From an uncultured Comamonas sp. (GTDB lineage Bacteria; Pseudomonadota; Gammaproteobacteria; Burkholderiales; Burkholderiaceae_C), in NCBI GenBank assembly GCA_902175065.1, contig CABIIJ010000018.1, positions 62,001-126,000 on the forward strand: a stretch of DNA of 64,000 bases, in the 5' to 3' direction. The notes below the pieces were generated by a model. It searched no databases and was not told the DNA's origin. It saw only the letters and a list, made by a program, of their open reading frames with translations. The stretch's first letter is position 1. Each line of letters begins with the position of its first letter. Below are positions 14,743 through 23,761 of this stretch, piece after piece. The position numbers and the translations under genes were made by a program.

Positions 14743-16812
14743 TCAAGCGGCTAGCGCCACGGAGGGTTCATCTGCTGTTGCCTCGGCATCCTCCGGGGCG
14801 TCGTCCTGCTCCTGTGGTTCTGCCTGCGTGGCGTCCGGCCCTTCGGCCTTGAAGATGGCAGGCATCCAGCCCGTGCCGTCTGCCAGCCGCTCGGCTTCGC
14901 TGGCAATGTCGGCCTTCTTCAACTTCGCCAGCCGGGTGACGTGTGACGGGGCGAACCGCTCCACGGCTTCCAGAATTGCAGCCTTCGGCACATGCCGGAA
15001 ATAGCCCTCATTGGTGGGCTTCCACCATGCGGCCATGTCCAGCCTCACGGCCTGCGCGAGTTCTTCGCCCGGCTGCTGCCGTGTGGTGCGGGGTGTCACC
15101 ACGTCCACCGTGACGGCCACGCATACCGCCAGCAGCCGCACCAGTTCGTCTTGGGACTTCGCCAGCAGCGCGGCGAACAGTTCGGCGCTGTCCTCCGGCA
15201 AGGCTTCGCCCGCCACCTGTTGGAACTCGCGCAGCGCGACGGCGGCGGGGGATTCCGGCCAGTCGGGGGCCATGCCTTCCAGCCGGTCTTGCACTTTCAG
15301 GCTCACGCCCAGCGGCAAGTCGTGGCCGTGGTAGCCGCCTTGCAGCACCGTTTGCACCATGCCATGCACCAGCGCAGCCAGCGCCACTTGCGGATGCCGT
15401 GCCACTTCGATTTGCAGCGCGGCGGTGCGGTGGGCGCTCAACCGTTGCGCCAGCCGGTCGGACATGGCGGCGGTCTTGGGCTGCCCTTCGCTGTCTCCGT
15501 CCTCGCCCTCGTCGTCGTCGTCGTTCCCAGCATCCTCGCCGCTGAACCCTTGGCGCAGGCGTTCCAGCGTGCGCAGCGCCTTGGCTTCGGCCTCGCGCAG
15601 CAGCCCGCGATAAATCACGGCCTGACCGTTGCGGTCGGTGGTGACGATGGCACCGGCTGCGGCCTTCACGGTCGGGCCGTACTCCTGCAAGCCATCTTCC
15701 AGCGCCTGCAACTGCTCGCCCAGGGCTTCGCCTTCTTCCTGCAAGGCATCGGCCTCTTCCTCGTCGTCGGCGTCCAGCGCGTCATCCACGGCTGCGGCCA
15801 GTTCGTGCAGCTTGGTTTGCAGCTTCTCGATGCGGGCTGCTTCGCGCTTGGTCGGCTCGCGCCGCTCCCTCGGCGCACGCTGGAAGGCGTGCAGGTCGGC
15901 ATGGGTCACGGCGGGCGTGGCATCCACCCACGCCCAACCTTCGGCCTTCACCTCGGCGGCGATGCCTGCCAGCTTGTCTTGCGCCAGCCGTTCCAGCAGC
16001 GCGGCATCGGTCAGATACACGCCCGCATCGCCTTCCGCGAACAGGTCGCGGCGGATGCCGCCGCCTGCGGTTTCATAGCTGTCCAGCCCTACGAAGCGCA
16101 CCAGCGGATGCCGGTAGCCGTCAATTTCCCTTTCGGTGAGGCGGTCGCGCAGCGCGGACGGCTGGCGCTGCCACGTTGGGGCGTCATAGAAGGCGCTTTC
16201 CTGCGCGGCGTGGTCGTCGGTGATGGCAAGGGCCATCAACTGGTCGAGCGTCACGGCTTCGGCGCGGTAGTCGGCCAGCAGGCGCGGCGACACGTTCGCC
16301 AGCTTCAAGCGGCGCTGCACCACCAGCGGGGACACGCTGAAATCGGCGGCTATGTCCTCGATGGGTCGGCCTTCGGCCACCAGCGCGGCGAATGCCTCGA
16401 ACTGGTCGGCGGGGTGCATGGCTTCGCGTTGCACGTTCTCGGTGAGGCTGGCCGTGCGGGCGGTGCCATCGGCCACCAGCAGGCAAGGCACGTCCCATTC
16501 CTTGCTGATGCGGTGCTTCTTCGCCAGCAGCTTCAACGCGGCCAGCCTGCGGCCACCGGCCACCACTTCGTAACACTCGCCATCGGCGGCGGCAATCACG
16601 ATGAGGTTTTGCAGCAGGCCGACACGCTGGATGCTGGCGGCGAGTTCGGGGATGGACATGCGCGGGGTCTTGCGCACGTTGCGGCCAGCAGGACGCGACA
16701 CCAGCCGCGACAGCGGAACCAGAATCAGGTTCTTGGTCGGGTCGGCTGCTTCCAGCGGGATCGCGGCGGCGGTGTTGAGGGCGCGGGCTTCGGTTTGGGT
16801 AATGGCGTTCAT
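14743..16812 (-). CDS. parB: Large ParB/RepB/Spo0J-family partition protein
   Basis: The 689-residue protein has a ParB/sulfiredoxin-like nuclease domain at about 30-130, including GLLQNLIVIAA and EVVAGGRRLAALKLL, then TASLTENVQREAMHPADQFE and a KorB-like helix-turn-helix (IAADFSVSPLVVQRRLKLAN). The middle is a long helical stretch with acidic low complexity (DADDEEEADALQEEGEALGE and DDDDEGEDGDSE). This size, twice that of ordinary ParB, is usual for the ICE and plasmid type near DUF932 genes. It binds CTP and centromere DNA in known relatives. It stands far from parA, so pairing with that ParA is not certain. Confidence 0.88.
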   Translation of the reverse strand: MNAITQTEARALNTAAAIPLEAADPTKNLILVPLSRLVSRPAGRNVRKTPRMSIPELAASIQRVGLLQNLIVIAAADGECYEVVAGGRRLAALKLLAKKHRISKEWDVPCLLVADGTARTASLTENVQREAMHPADQFEAFAALVAEGRPIEDIAADFSVSPLVVQRRLKLANVSPRLLADYRAEAVTLDQLMALAITDDHAAQESAFYDAPTWQRQPSALRDRLTEREIDGYRHPLVRFVGLDSYETAGGGIRRDLFAEGDAGVYLTDAALLERLAQDKLAGIAAEVKAEGWAWVDATPAVTHADLHAFQRAPRERREPTKREAARIEKLQTKLHELAAAVDDALDADDEEEADALQEEGEALGEQLQALEDGLQEYGPTVKAAAGAIVTTDRNGQAVIYRGLLREAEAKALRTLERLRQGFSGEDAGNDDDDEGEDGDSEGQPKTAAMSDRLAQRLSAHRTAALQIEVARHPQVALAALVHGMVQTVLQGGYHGHDLPLGVSLKVQDRLEGMAPDWPESPAAVALREFQQVAGEALPEDSAELFAALLAKSQDELVRLLAVCVAVTVDVVTPRTTRQQPGEELAQAVRLDMAAWWKPTNEGYFRHVPKAAILEAVERFAPSHVTRLAKLKKADIASEAERLADGTGWMPAIFKAEGPDATQAEPQEQDDAPEDAEATADEPSVALAA

Positions 16813-16893
16813 GGTGATAACTCCTATGGGGTTCAGGGATACAGCAGCGAGAGAAGCGGCAAGGGCTGCTGCCTGCCCCTGCCGCGTGGGGAA

Positions 16894-17724
16894 TCAGGCT
16901 TTCAACTGGCGCAGGCCATCGGCCAGCATCCAGAGGGCACGATTGAGGCGCACATCGGAATCAATGCCCTGCACCGGGCGGGTTTGCTGGCGGTGTCCGC
17001 TGGCGCTGCGGCCATGCAATCCGCCTTTGGTCAGGTTTTCTTGGGTGCGGTTGAACACGCTCCACAAGTCCGGGCGGCGGTCATCGAACCGGCGCGGCAT
17101 CAGGATTTGCGATTCGGTGATGGGCGCGGACTTGTTGTCGGTGGGGTCGTACTTCAAGGCCAGCGCGGAACGGGCGAACACTTCGGCTTCGCCTTCGTCC
17201 AGCGTGATAGCGCGCATGGCATCGCGGGAATCCTTCACCCGGTCGAAACCGCGCAAGACTTCATAAGCGCCTTCGATGACATGCCCGGAAACGTCACCTT
17301 TGTGGGGCACGCGCACATCGGCCACGGTGTCGCCGCAGACGAGGCCATTGCTGCACACGAACCGGAACATGCCGGCCAGCATCTGATAGCTGCTCGTCCC
17401 GTCATGGGAATTGAGCAACACGATTTCATTGGCTTCCGCGCCGTTGATCTGGCTGGCGTGGCGCAGGCGCAGCATGTGTTTGGTGTGCTCGCGCTTGCCT
17501 TCGTCGCGCACACGGGTCTGCGTCACCATGAAAGGCTGGAAACCTTCTTTGCGAAGCTCGGCCAGCACGGCGGCGGTGGGGATATAGGCGTACCGCTGCG
17601 AACGGCTTTCGTGCGGCGCGTCCGCGAAGATGGACGGCGCTACGCGGTAAATCTGGTCATCGGTCAGCGGGTAGTCGCTGCGCAGCGAGGGGGAGCGGGA
17701 AGCGAATTGGGATGCGAGTTGCAT
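16894..17724 (-). CDS. DUF932 domain protein (phage/plasmid-like)
   Basis: This 276-residue protein matches DUF932, the phage/plasmid-like TIGR03299-type family: SDYPLTDDQIYRVAPSIFAD, YIPTAAVLAELRKEGFQPFM, SQINGAEANEIVLLNSHDGT, and MFRFVCSNGLVCGD. AGGAG lies eight bases before the ATG at 17724, which decides the start. The gene is 81 bp upstream of parB on the same strand. DUF932 proteins recur on conjugative elements and phages beside anti-restriction genes; their activity is not settled. The first module of the 102-bp box family lies upstream in the opposite sense. Confidence 0.85.
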   Translation of the reverse strand: MQLASQFASRSPSLRSDYPLTDDQIYRVAPSIFADAPHESRSQRYAYIPTAAVLAELRKEGFQPFMVTQTRVRDEGKREHTKHMLRLRHASQINGAEANEIVLLNSHDGTSSYQMLAGMFRFVCSNGLVCGDTVADVRVPHKGDVSGHVIEGAYEVLRGFDRVKDSRDAMRAITLDEGEAEVFARSALALKYDPTDNKSAPITESQILMPRRFDDRRPDLWSVFNRTQENLTKGGLHGRSASGHRQQTRPVQGIDSDVRLNRALWMLADGLRQLKA

Positions 17725-18289
17725 AGTCTTTCTCCTGACGAAAAGGGTTTGCTGTTCAAACCGCACACCGGATTCCTAGATTCGGAGCCCAGCCTTTCGG
17801 CTGTTCGGTGCGGTTGGCACGAGGAACCCGGTTGGCCCTGTTGCCACCGTCTTTCCTGAGTTCATCGCCCGCGACGGTCAGGAGCCCACGGACGTGAGCC
17901 GTCAAGGAGAAAAGCGTCAGGGTGGTGCGGCCCGCAGGCGCAGCCGAGGACACGGCCTGGCGCGCCTTGACGGCACGCGGCCACGGGCTACAGTCGCGAG
18001 CAAGGTGATGGAGTCAGGGAAGACGGCTGGACATGGCAACGGCCGCCCCTGTGTGCTGAGCCGTACGCAAGCGAAGCGCGCAGGCCTGGATCTGGAAGCC
18101 GGGCCGAAGGCGTCAGGGATGTGGAAGGCTGGCGGACGCCAGTCCCGTCAGGGATGAGCGAATAGCGAACTTGGAGCAGCGCGATCCGCGAAGCGGAGAC
18201 GCCCCTACGGTGCTTTCTGCGTCATCCAATAAAATTGGCCGTATCTTTTTTCTTCAATCGCCAGTTTTCGGAAAAATCAGGGTTTTCGG
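17725..18289. other. Noncoding module upstream of the first HEPN-like cargo gene
   Basis: No gene is supported in this 565 bp. The right half contains CGTCAAGG (17900-17907) and its inverted copy CCTTGACG (17965-17972), then the 102-bp box at 18101-18202. A similar set stands at 19660-19910 before the next cargo gene. The last 80 bp are AT-rich and should hold the promoter of the gene at 18290. The left end contains the DUF932 promoter. Confidence 0.55.
18101..18202 (+). repeat. 102-bp conserved box, copy A
   Basis: This segment, starting GGGCCGAAGGCGTCAGGGAT, matches 19809-19910 over 102 bases without a gap, with only a few substitutions. Inside are a perfect hairpin CTGGCG-GA-CGCCAG (the stem is unchanged in copy B while the loop becomes AA), a direct repeat around CGTCAGGGATG, and a second small hairpin TCCGC-GAA-GCGGA. 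It ends 87 bases before the HEPN-like gene at 18290. The unchanged stems suggest a structured RNA leader or a protein-binding recombination site. Confidence 0.8.
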
Positions 18290-19171
18290 ATGATCGAATT
18301 TACGGACAACGACATTCTCAAGTTGGACGAACGCTTTGCACAGGAAGACGTCCCATTCCATGCCCGCCCATTCCGTGCGGCGATGGAAATTCTTGGCGAT
18401 CGGTTTTCCATCGGGGTCGGCGGCAATCCCCAAGTGCGCGAGATCGAGCAGGCATATGAGCGGCTGATTCCCGAAGTCAAATTCACCTGGCCAGGCATGG
18501 GGACAGGCTTTGCCGCATCGGTGGATCGTGTCAGGAAAGTAACGATTGGCGTTGTCTTTGGAACCGTCAACATAACCGTCGATAAGGGGCTGGGCTTTTC
18601 AGGTCATCAGGAATGGGCTGCCTGGTGTCGCGGCGACCGCAAGATCGCAGAAAGATCAGCGTTCGCTTTTGCTGACATGCACGACCTTGTGTACGGCATT
18701 AATCGCGGGGCACAACACAAAAATGCCTCGACATTCTGGGGTCTTGCAGCCGAGCAACTGAAACTGGTTTCCGAAAGTCTTTCCCAGTCCGGTTCGATTG
18801 GCAGCGCAGTTCTGCAACCCATCTGCCTGACTGCCGAACTGGCAATGAAAGGCACGCTGTTGCATCTTGGCGTGCCGGAGAAGGACTTAAGAAACCCTAA
18901 ATTATTTGGCCACAACTTGAACAAGCTCGGCGAAAGAATGACCAAAGATAGCAGCCACAGGGATGATGCATTGCTCTTGCCGGCACTGAACAAGTTTCCT
19001 GACTATGTAGGTGATCGCTACAAGGAAACACAACTGACCCGGCTGGAGATTATTGCCTTGGCCTTGGATGCCCAGTTTGTCGCCGCTTCGGCCGTGAGGC
19101 GCATTTCTGGCGAGGACATGGCAAGTCAGATGGAAGCCGCAGCAGGCCCGCGTGGAAATTTCTTTCCGTGA
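18290..19171 (+). CDS. Uncharacterised cargo protein with HEPN-like C-terminal helices
   Basis: The 293-residue protein is not a family I can name with certainty. The C-terminal half has ICLTAELAMKGTLLHLGVPE, GHNLNKLGERM and LEIIALALDAQFVAASAVRR, which resemble the helical bundle of HEPN proteins. The classic Arg-x4-His ribonuclease motif is not visible. The N-terminal half is mixed alpha/beta with PFRAAMEILGDRFSIGVGG. There is no signal peptide or membrane segment. GC content is lower than in the ICE backbone. It is preceded by a copy of the 102-bp box, like the Apea-HEPN gene further right. A defence role is inferred from these neighbours. Confidence 0.65.
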   Translation: MIEFTDNDILKLDERFAQEDVPFHARPFRAAMEILGDRFSIGVGGNPQVREIEQAYERLIPEVKFTWPGMGTGFAASVDRVRKVTIGVVFGTVNITVDKGLGFSGHQEWAAWCRGDRKIAERSAFAFADMHDLVYGINRGAQHKNASTFWGLAAEQLKLVSESLSQSGSIGSAVLQPICLTAELAMKGTLLHLGVPEKDLRNPKLFGHNLNKLGERMTKDSSHRDDALLLPALNKFPDYVGDRYKETQLTRLEIIALALDAQFVAASAVRRISGEDMASQMEAAAGPRGNFFP

Positions 19172-19227
19172 GCAACTATAAGCAAGCGCACCGTCCGTAA
19201 GGGCGGCGCGCTGCGTGGTCGCCACGA

Positions 19228-19591
19228 TCAGTGCGCGACCATCGACTGCAACTGCTCGATCACGCTGGGTTCGACGAACACGCACGGCTGCTTGTCCGCG
19301 ATCGGCACGTTGAACACGCGAGCGAAAACCTCGCGCTTCAGGTGCGCCAAGCGCCCAGTCCGGTACGCCTGTTCGGGCTTCATCCGATCAGCGTCAGACG
19401 GCGAGCCGCTGCGCTGCGGGTCGCATTCGACTAAGGCGACAAAGCCATCGTCGGACAGCTTCTGATGTTCAGGGCACAAGCCCCAGCCTGTCGCCGTGTG
19501 GTGCCCCATGCTTGATTGCACCGGTGTCAAAGCGAGTGCCGCAGACCAGGCAAATGTGGTGTTCGAGGGAAACGTACGATTTGTCGTTCAT
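19228..19591 (-). pseudogene. Frameshifted ICE-backbone gene with CxxC motif
   Basis: One frame begins MNDKSYVSLEHHICLVCGTR and FDTGAI, then breaks; another frame continues with GHHTATGWGLCPEHQKLSDD, GFVALVECDPQRSG and FNVPIADKQPCVFVEPSVIE to the stop at 19228. In related ICEs I recall these as halves of one protein of about 120 residues. The reading frame changes near 19500-19512, probably by a small deletion between the zinc-binding CLVCG and the HTATGWGLCPEH segment. The gene therefore seems dead, which fits its place beside inserted cargo. Confidence 0.75.
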
Positions 19592-20081
19592 GACGATCTC
19601 CGGTTGCACGGGCGGAATTGCCCGGAACCGTCGCCAGCACGGCGCAGCGCAGCAGTCAGGGGTCAAGGACGGCCCCGGCCGCAAGCGTGCTTGCACGCGC
19701 AGCCCTTGACGGCGAGAACGCCGTGGTACGGTGAAGGGAACAGCAAGACCGCCCAGCCAACTCCAACGAAGGCACGGACAGGCAAGCGGAGCGTGCAGGC
19801 CCGATAGAGGGCCGAAGGCGTCAGCGATGTGGAAGGCTGGCGAACGCCAGTCCCGTCAGGGATGAGCAGATAACGAATCTGGAGCAGCGCGATCCGCGAA
19901 GCGGAGACGCAGCCATGTACTTCGCTTATTATCTATTCGTATAGATTTGATGCTTTCAGCCAGTATGCCGCACTCGACCATTGACTATGAAGACGCTGAA
20001 TATCACTGATGAGGTAGTGCTTCTATTGGTTCCCCTGTGGAATTCCATAGATAAGTTCGATTTAGCCTTTTGGAGAAAAAG
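19592..20081. other. Noncoding module upstream of the Apea-HEPN gene
   Basis: No gene is supported in these 490 bp. It repeats the plan of 17900-18290: GTCAAGG (19662-19668) and inverted CCTTGAC (19704-19710) with a hairpin GCAAGC-GT-GCTTGC between them, then the 102-bp box (19809-19910). AT-rich DNA leads up to the gene start. Confidence 0.55.
19809..19910 (+). repeat. 102-bp conserved box, copy B
   Basis: This is the second copy of the box at 18101-18202, same length and same orientation. Differences cluster outside the hairpin stems: the loop of the CTGGCG/CGCCAG hairpin is AA instead of GA, and GAATAGCGAACTT reads GATAACGAATCT-like. It ends 171 bases before the HEPN gene at 20082. Confidence 0.8.
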
Positions 20082-21308
20082 ATGATTTCCGACGATTTGA
20101 TTGAAAAAACAAAACAATCCCTTAATTCCGCATTGAAGACTATTCAGCCATGCAGCCAAGATGAGGCAATGAAGTCAATAAGATCAAAAACCCAGATGGC
20201 AACGGGGAAATCATTGAAAGTAGCGGACGTAAAATCATATTTCCTCCTGCTAGATGCCATTTACAACAGTGACAAGAAAATAAGTCAAAGATTCAGCAGG
20301 GAAACCGTATATAAAATTATTGATGAGTGCGTTTTCTCAAGGGGATTTCTGGAAAAAGATTTCTCCAATGAAGATGCCTTGTCGCTAATAAAGACATTCA
20401 CAGACGCTATGCCAGAAAACGTCAAGATATTTGCACCAATATCAGGATTGAGGTTGGACAAGAACAAGACGGCGATCATCGGGCCTTTTGAAATCGGTTT
20501 TTCCTCGAAGCTAAAAATGCCAATCTCAAATGAGGATGGATACTATATATGCTCAGAAATAAAAAATAGCTACGATAATTCAAAGTCTATTGCTCTCGCC
20601 CATGAGGAGTTTCAGGAGTTCATCAATCTAATATTCTTCATGGCTGGAAAGAAAGATAATTCAATTTTCATAAAAACGGGACTTCCTTCCTATCCTAGCT
20701 ACACGCACCACCAAATGTATGTCGAGACTAGCTCATATCAAATACAAAGAGAATCTTTTGAATTTGGCGACACATCAATAAGCAACAAGATTGCCGAGAA
20801 AGTACCTGTAGATGACGATTTTTTTGTGAAAAATCCAAATTTCTCCAGACTCTGGGATTTTTATAAAGAAAGGAAAAACGGAAAAAAAATATCTGATTTT
20901 CACTCAAGAATATTAAATTGCTCAATTTCAATTGGTGAAGCAATAAAAAGCCAGAAGGAAAAGGACTCCGTTATCCACACGTGCATTGCCCTTGAGATCC
21001 TATTGTCTTACGATGAAGGTAGTCTTTTCCAAAAAAGCATTGGCGATCGCTTGGCGGATACATTTGTATTCATTATTGCAAAGGATAAAGAGGCTAGATT
21101 GCAGGCGAGTGCATTATTGAAAAAGGTTTACCGAATGAGGTCTGCCTTGGTTCATGGTGGAAGCAAGGAGATTGATCAGAGCTATGTCGGAATAATTCAG
21201 CTAACTAGAGCCGCTATTGCCGAGTTATTAACATCCGAAAAATACAAAGAGATAAATAAAATAGATAAATTATATGAAATGGTAAAGGATGCTCAGAATT
21301 CTTATTAG
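20082..21308 (+). CDS. Apea-like HEPN domain protein
   Basis: This 408-residue protein is AT-rich (many AAA, ATA and AAT codons) in a GC-rich element, a clear sign of transfer. The C-terminal 130 residues fit the Apea-like HEPN family: HTCIALEILLSYDEG, IGDRLADTFVFIIAKDKEAR and KVYRMRSALVHGGSK, with the RNase motif Arg353-x4-His358. The N-terminal two thirds are unassigned and may sense the trigger. GGAG lies six bases before the ATG at 20082, which decides the start over a TTG at 20070. HEPN proteins usually cut RNA in abortive-infection or toxin systems. No antitoxin gene is adjacent. Confidence 0.8.
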   Translation: MISDDLIEKTKQSLNSALKTIQPCSQDEAMKSIRSKTQMATGKSLKVADVKSYFLLLDAIYNSDKKISQRFSRETVYKIIDECVFSRGFLEKDFSNEDALSLIKTFTDAMPENVKIFAPISGLRLDKNKTAIIGPFEIGFSSKLKMPISNEDGYYICSEIKNSYDNSKSIALAHEEFQEFINLIFFMAGKKDNSIFIKTGLPSYPSYTHHQMYVETSSYQIQRESFEFGDTSISNKIAEKVPVDDDFFVKNPNFSRLWDFYKERKNGKKISDFHSRILNCSISIGEAIKSQKEKDSVIHTCIALEILLSYDEGSLFQKSIGDRLADTFVFIIAKDKEARLQASALLKKVYRMRSALVHGGSKEIDQSYVGIIQLTRAAIAELLTSEKYKEINKIDKLYEMVKDAQNSY

Positions 21309-21491
21309 AAACAATGATGTATACCGCGTCCCGGCGCGCATCCTTGATTGAGCCGCTGCGGCTGCCCCGCTTGTGACTGCTCAGAATTCCCGCTTGAATA
21401 GTTGCGCGAGAAAATTAACGCTGTCGTGACCTAGCACAAGGCACAGCCTGCGCGCCCCTACGGCGCGCATCGGGACACACAAATGCTGCTG

Positions 21492-22559
21492 TCAGGATTT
21501 TTCGCCAGGCTGCCGCTGCTCAATCTGCAACCGCGCCCGCTCGGTCGCCTGCTGCAACTTCTCGCCCAGCACCGCACGCGGCGGCAAGCTGGTCAGGTAC
21601 TCGGCAACGTGGATGCCCGACTTGTCCAGTTCAAGCAGTTCGATCTGCTCGCGCTTCTTGCCGGTGCAAAGGATGATCCCCAACGGCGAGGCTTCTTCCG
21701 GTTCCCGTTCGTGCTTGTCGAGCCAGCGCAGGTAAAGCTCCATCTGCCCCTTGTACGCAGCCTTGAACTCGCCGATCTTCAATTCGACGGCCACCAGCCG
21801 GCGTAGCTTGCGGTTGTAAAACAGCAGGTCAAGGTGGAAATCCTCGTCGTCGATCTGGATGCGTTTCTGCCGGGCGACGAAGGAAAAGCCCACCCCCAGC
21901 TCCAGCAGGAAGGCTTCCATTTCACGGATGATGGCCGTCTCTAGGTCGCTTTCCTGCCAGCTATCCCGCAGTCCCAGGAAGTCGAGGATGTACGGGTCGC
22001 GCATCACCAGCGCCGGGGTCATGCGCTGCGCATCGCGCAGGGTCGCAAGTTCCTGCGCGATGGTTTCTTCCGGCTTTTGGGACAGCGCCGTGCGCTCGTA
22101 CAGCATCGAGTCGATGCGCTCGCGCAGCGTCCTCACGCTCCAGCGTTCGGCGCTCGCCATCTGCGCATAGTAGTCCCGCTGGAGCGGGTCTTTCAGCGGG
22201 ATCAGCGCCAAGAAATGTGACCAGCTCAATTGTCGTGACAGTGAAACGACAATTCGCTCGTCCGGGTAGGCAACGGCGAACTGCACCATCCGGCGCAAGT
22301 TCTTGTCCGCGAAGCTGCGTCCGTAGTCGCGGACAAGCTGCGCGGCCAGAGACGGCAGGATTTCTTCGCCATACCCGGCCCGCTGCCCGGCCAGCACTTC
22401 CGTATGGATGCGCAGGCCGACGCGCCAGAACAGCAGAGTCAGTTCCGTATTGACCGCCAGGGCAGCGCGCTGGTTCGCTGCCTCGATCAATGCCCGAATG
22501 TCGCCCAGCAGCGCCGTCGGCGCTGCTGGTGACGCAATGGATGACTTGCGCCTAGTCAT
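21492..22559 (-). CDS. PDDEXK nuclease domain protein (DUF1016, YhcG family)
   Basis: The 355-residue protein has the DUF1016 N-terminal domain (LLFWRVGLRIHTEVL, YGEEILPSLAAQLVRDYGRS, FADKNLRRMVQFAVAYPDER, LSWSHFLALIPL). The C-terminal PDDEXK domain has IDDEDFHLDLLFYNRKLRRL, VAVELKIGEFKAAYKGQMEL and ASPLGIILCTGKKREQIELL. Asp of HLDLLFY and the Glu-x-Lys of VELKIG are the nuclease residues. Its ATG overlaps the int stop as ATGA, so it is coupled to the integrase. YhcG-like proteins help process DNA ends and often accompany mobile elements and restriction systems. Confidence 0.88.
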   Translation of the reverse strand: MTRRKSSIASPAAPTALLGDIRALIEAANQRAALAVNTELTLLFWRVGLRIHTEVLAGQRAGYGEEILPSLAAQLVRDYGRSFADKNLRRMVQFAVAYPDERIVVSLSRQLSWSHFLALIPLKDPLQRDYYAQMASAERWSVRTLRERIDSMLYERTALSQKPEETIAQELATLRDAQRMTPALVMRDPYILDFLGLRDSWQESDLETAIIREMEAFLLELGVGFSFVARQKRIQIDDEDFHLDLLFYNRKLRRLVAVELKIGEFKAAYKGQMELYLRWLDKHEREPEEASPLGIILCTGKKREQIELLELDKSGIHVAEYLTSLPPRAVLGEKLQQATERARLQIEQRQPGEKS

Positions 22560-23761
22560 GCCGTTGCCTCCGCCGCCGGGGGGCGTTTGGTGCCAGTGAT
22601 CGTCTTGCGCCGGCTCGCCACCAGTTCGGCGGCTTCCCGAACCGGCTTGTCCTCGGTGTGGACATAGCGCATGAACATCGCCACGGTCTTGTGCGCCGTC
22701 AGCACCATGCCGACTTTGACCGGAATACCTGAATTGGCAATATCGGTCGCGGAGCGGTGGCGGATGCCGTGCGTCCCGACGTGCGGCACGCCGGCCGCCT
22801 TGAGCGCCCGAGTCCAGCCACCGTAGTGCTCGCCATAGGTCAGGTGCTTGGCCGGGTCGTTGGGTGACGGCAGAACGTAGGGGCAACCTTCCTGGCGGGG
22901 GGCGGTCGAAAGCAGGCGGTGGGCTTCCTCGCTCAAAGGCTTGGACATGCCGCCTGTCTTGCTGTCAGGCCACACCACGCGCCGGTTCTCCAGGTCGATC
23001 CAACTCCATTCGAGCCCGCAGATTTCTGAGCGGCGACCGGCGAACTCGAATTGCAGGCGGATCGCCAGAGGGATGACGTAGTTTTCCAGTCCCTCGGCTT
23101 CCAGATGCTCCAAATGGCGGAAGATGCGCGCCATTTCCTCGTCATTGATGAGGCGGGTAGCCTTGCCGGCCGGGAACATGGGGACATGTCGGCAGGGATT
23201 GGTGCCATCCGGGCGGAAGCCCCACACTTCGGCCATGTTGAACATCTTGCGCAGCACGCCGAAGGTGTGATTCGCGTCGGCCGGCTTGTAGGCCAGCTTT
23301 TCCATCAGCCCGGCAATGTCGGGCCGCTTCACGTCCTGCACCTTCTTGCGGCCCAGCAGTGGGACGATATTGCGGTCTATGACCGCCTGATAGCCTTCCT
23401 GCGTGCTGACCTTGTTGCGCTTCTTGGAGTAGTCCTCCATGAACTTCTTGCACAACGCTTCGACCGTCGGCGCTTTCCGCGCATCGGCCTTGGCACCGCC
23501 AGGGTCGCCGCCCCGGCGAACCTCGGCCAGCCAGTCCTGCGCCATGACGCGGGCCTGCTCCACGGTCAGTTCCCCGAACAAGCCCAGGGCGGGCTTGCGG
23601 CGCTCCCCGGTGTTCGTCCGGTACTGGAGCATGAACACCTTGCGGCCCGCCGGGGTAATCTTGCACAAGAAGCCGGGCACCACGGTATCCCGTAGTTCGA
23701 CGGCCTGCGCCTGGGGTTGCGCCGCATCAACGGCGGTCTTGGTGAGCTTGATCTTAGCCAT
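22556..23761 (-). CDS. int: Tyrosine-recombinase integrase of the ICE
   Basis: The 401-residue protein has an N-terminal DUF4102-like arm-binding domain (LRDTVVPGFLCKITPAGRKV), a core-binding domain and a C-terminal catalytic domain. The catalytic residues are Arg243 (AGRRSEICGLEW), His331 and Arg334 (HGIRH), His357 (TAHKT) and Tyr366 (FMRYVH). GAGGAG lies before the ATG at 23761, fixing the start. It is transcribed inward from the right end. It should excise and integrate the ICE at an attachment site just right of its promoter. The downstream nuclease gene overlaps its stop. Confidence 0.93.
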   Translation of the reverse strand: MAKIKLTKTAVDAAQPQAQAVELRDTVVPGFLCKITPAGRKVFMLQYRTNTGERRKPALGLFGELTVEQARVMAQDWLAEVRRGGDPGGAKADARKAPTVEALCKKFMEDYSKKRNKVSTQEGYQAVIDRNIVPLLGRKKVQDVKRPDIAGLMEKLAYKPADANHTFGVLRKMFNMAEVWGFRPDGTNPCRHVPMFPAGKATRLINDEEMARIFRHLEHLEAEGLENYVIPLAIRLQFEFAGRRSEICGLEWSWIDLENRRVVWPDSKTGGMSKPLSEEAHRLLSTAPRQEGCPYVLPSPNDPAKHLTYGEHYGGWTRALKAAGVPHVGTHGIRHRSATDIANSGIPVKVGMVLTAHKTVAMFMRYVHTEDKPVREAAELVASRRKTITGTKRPPAAEATA

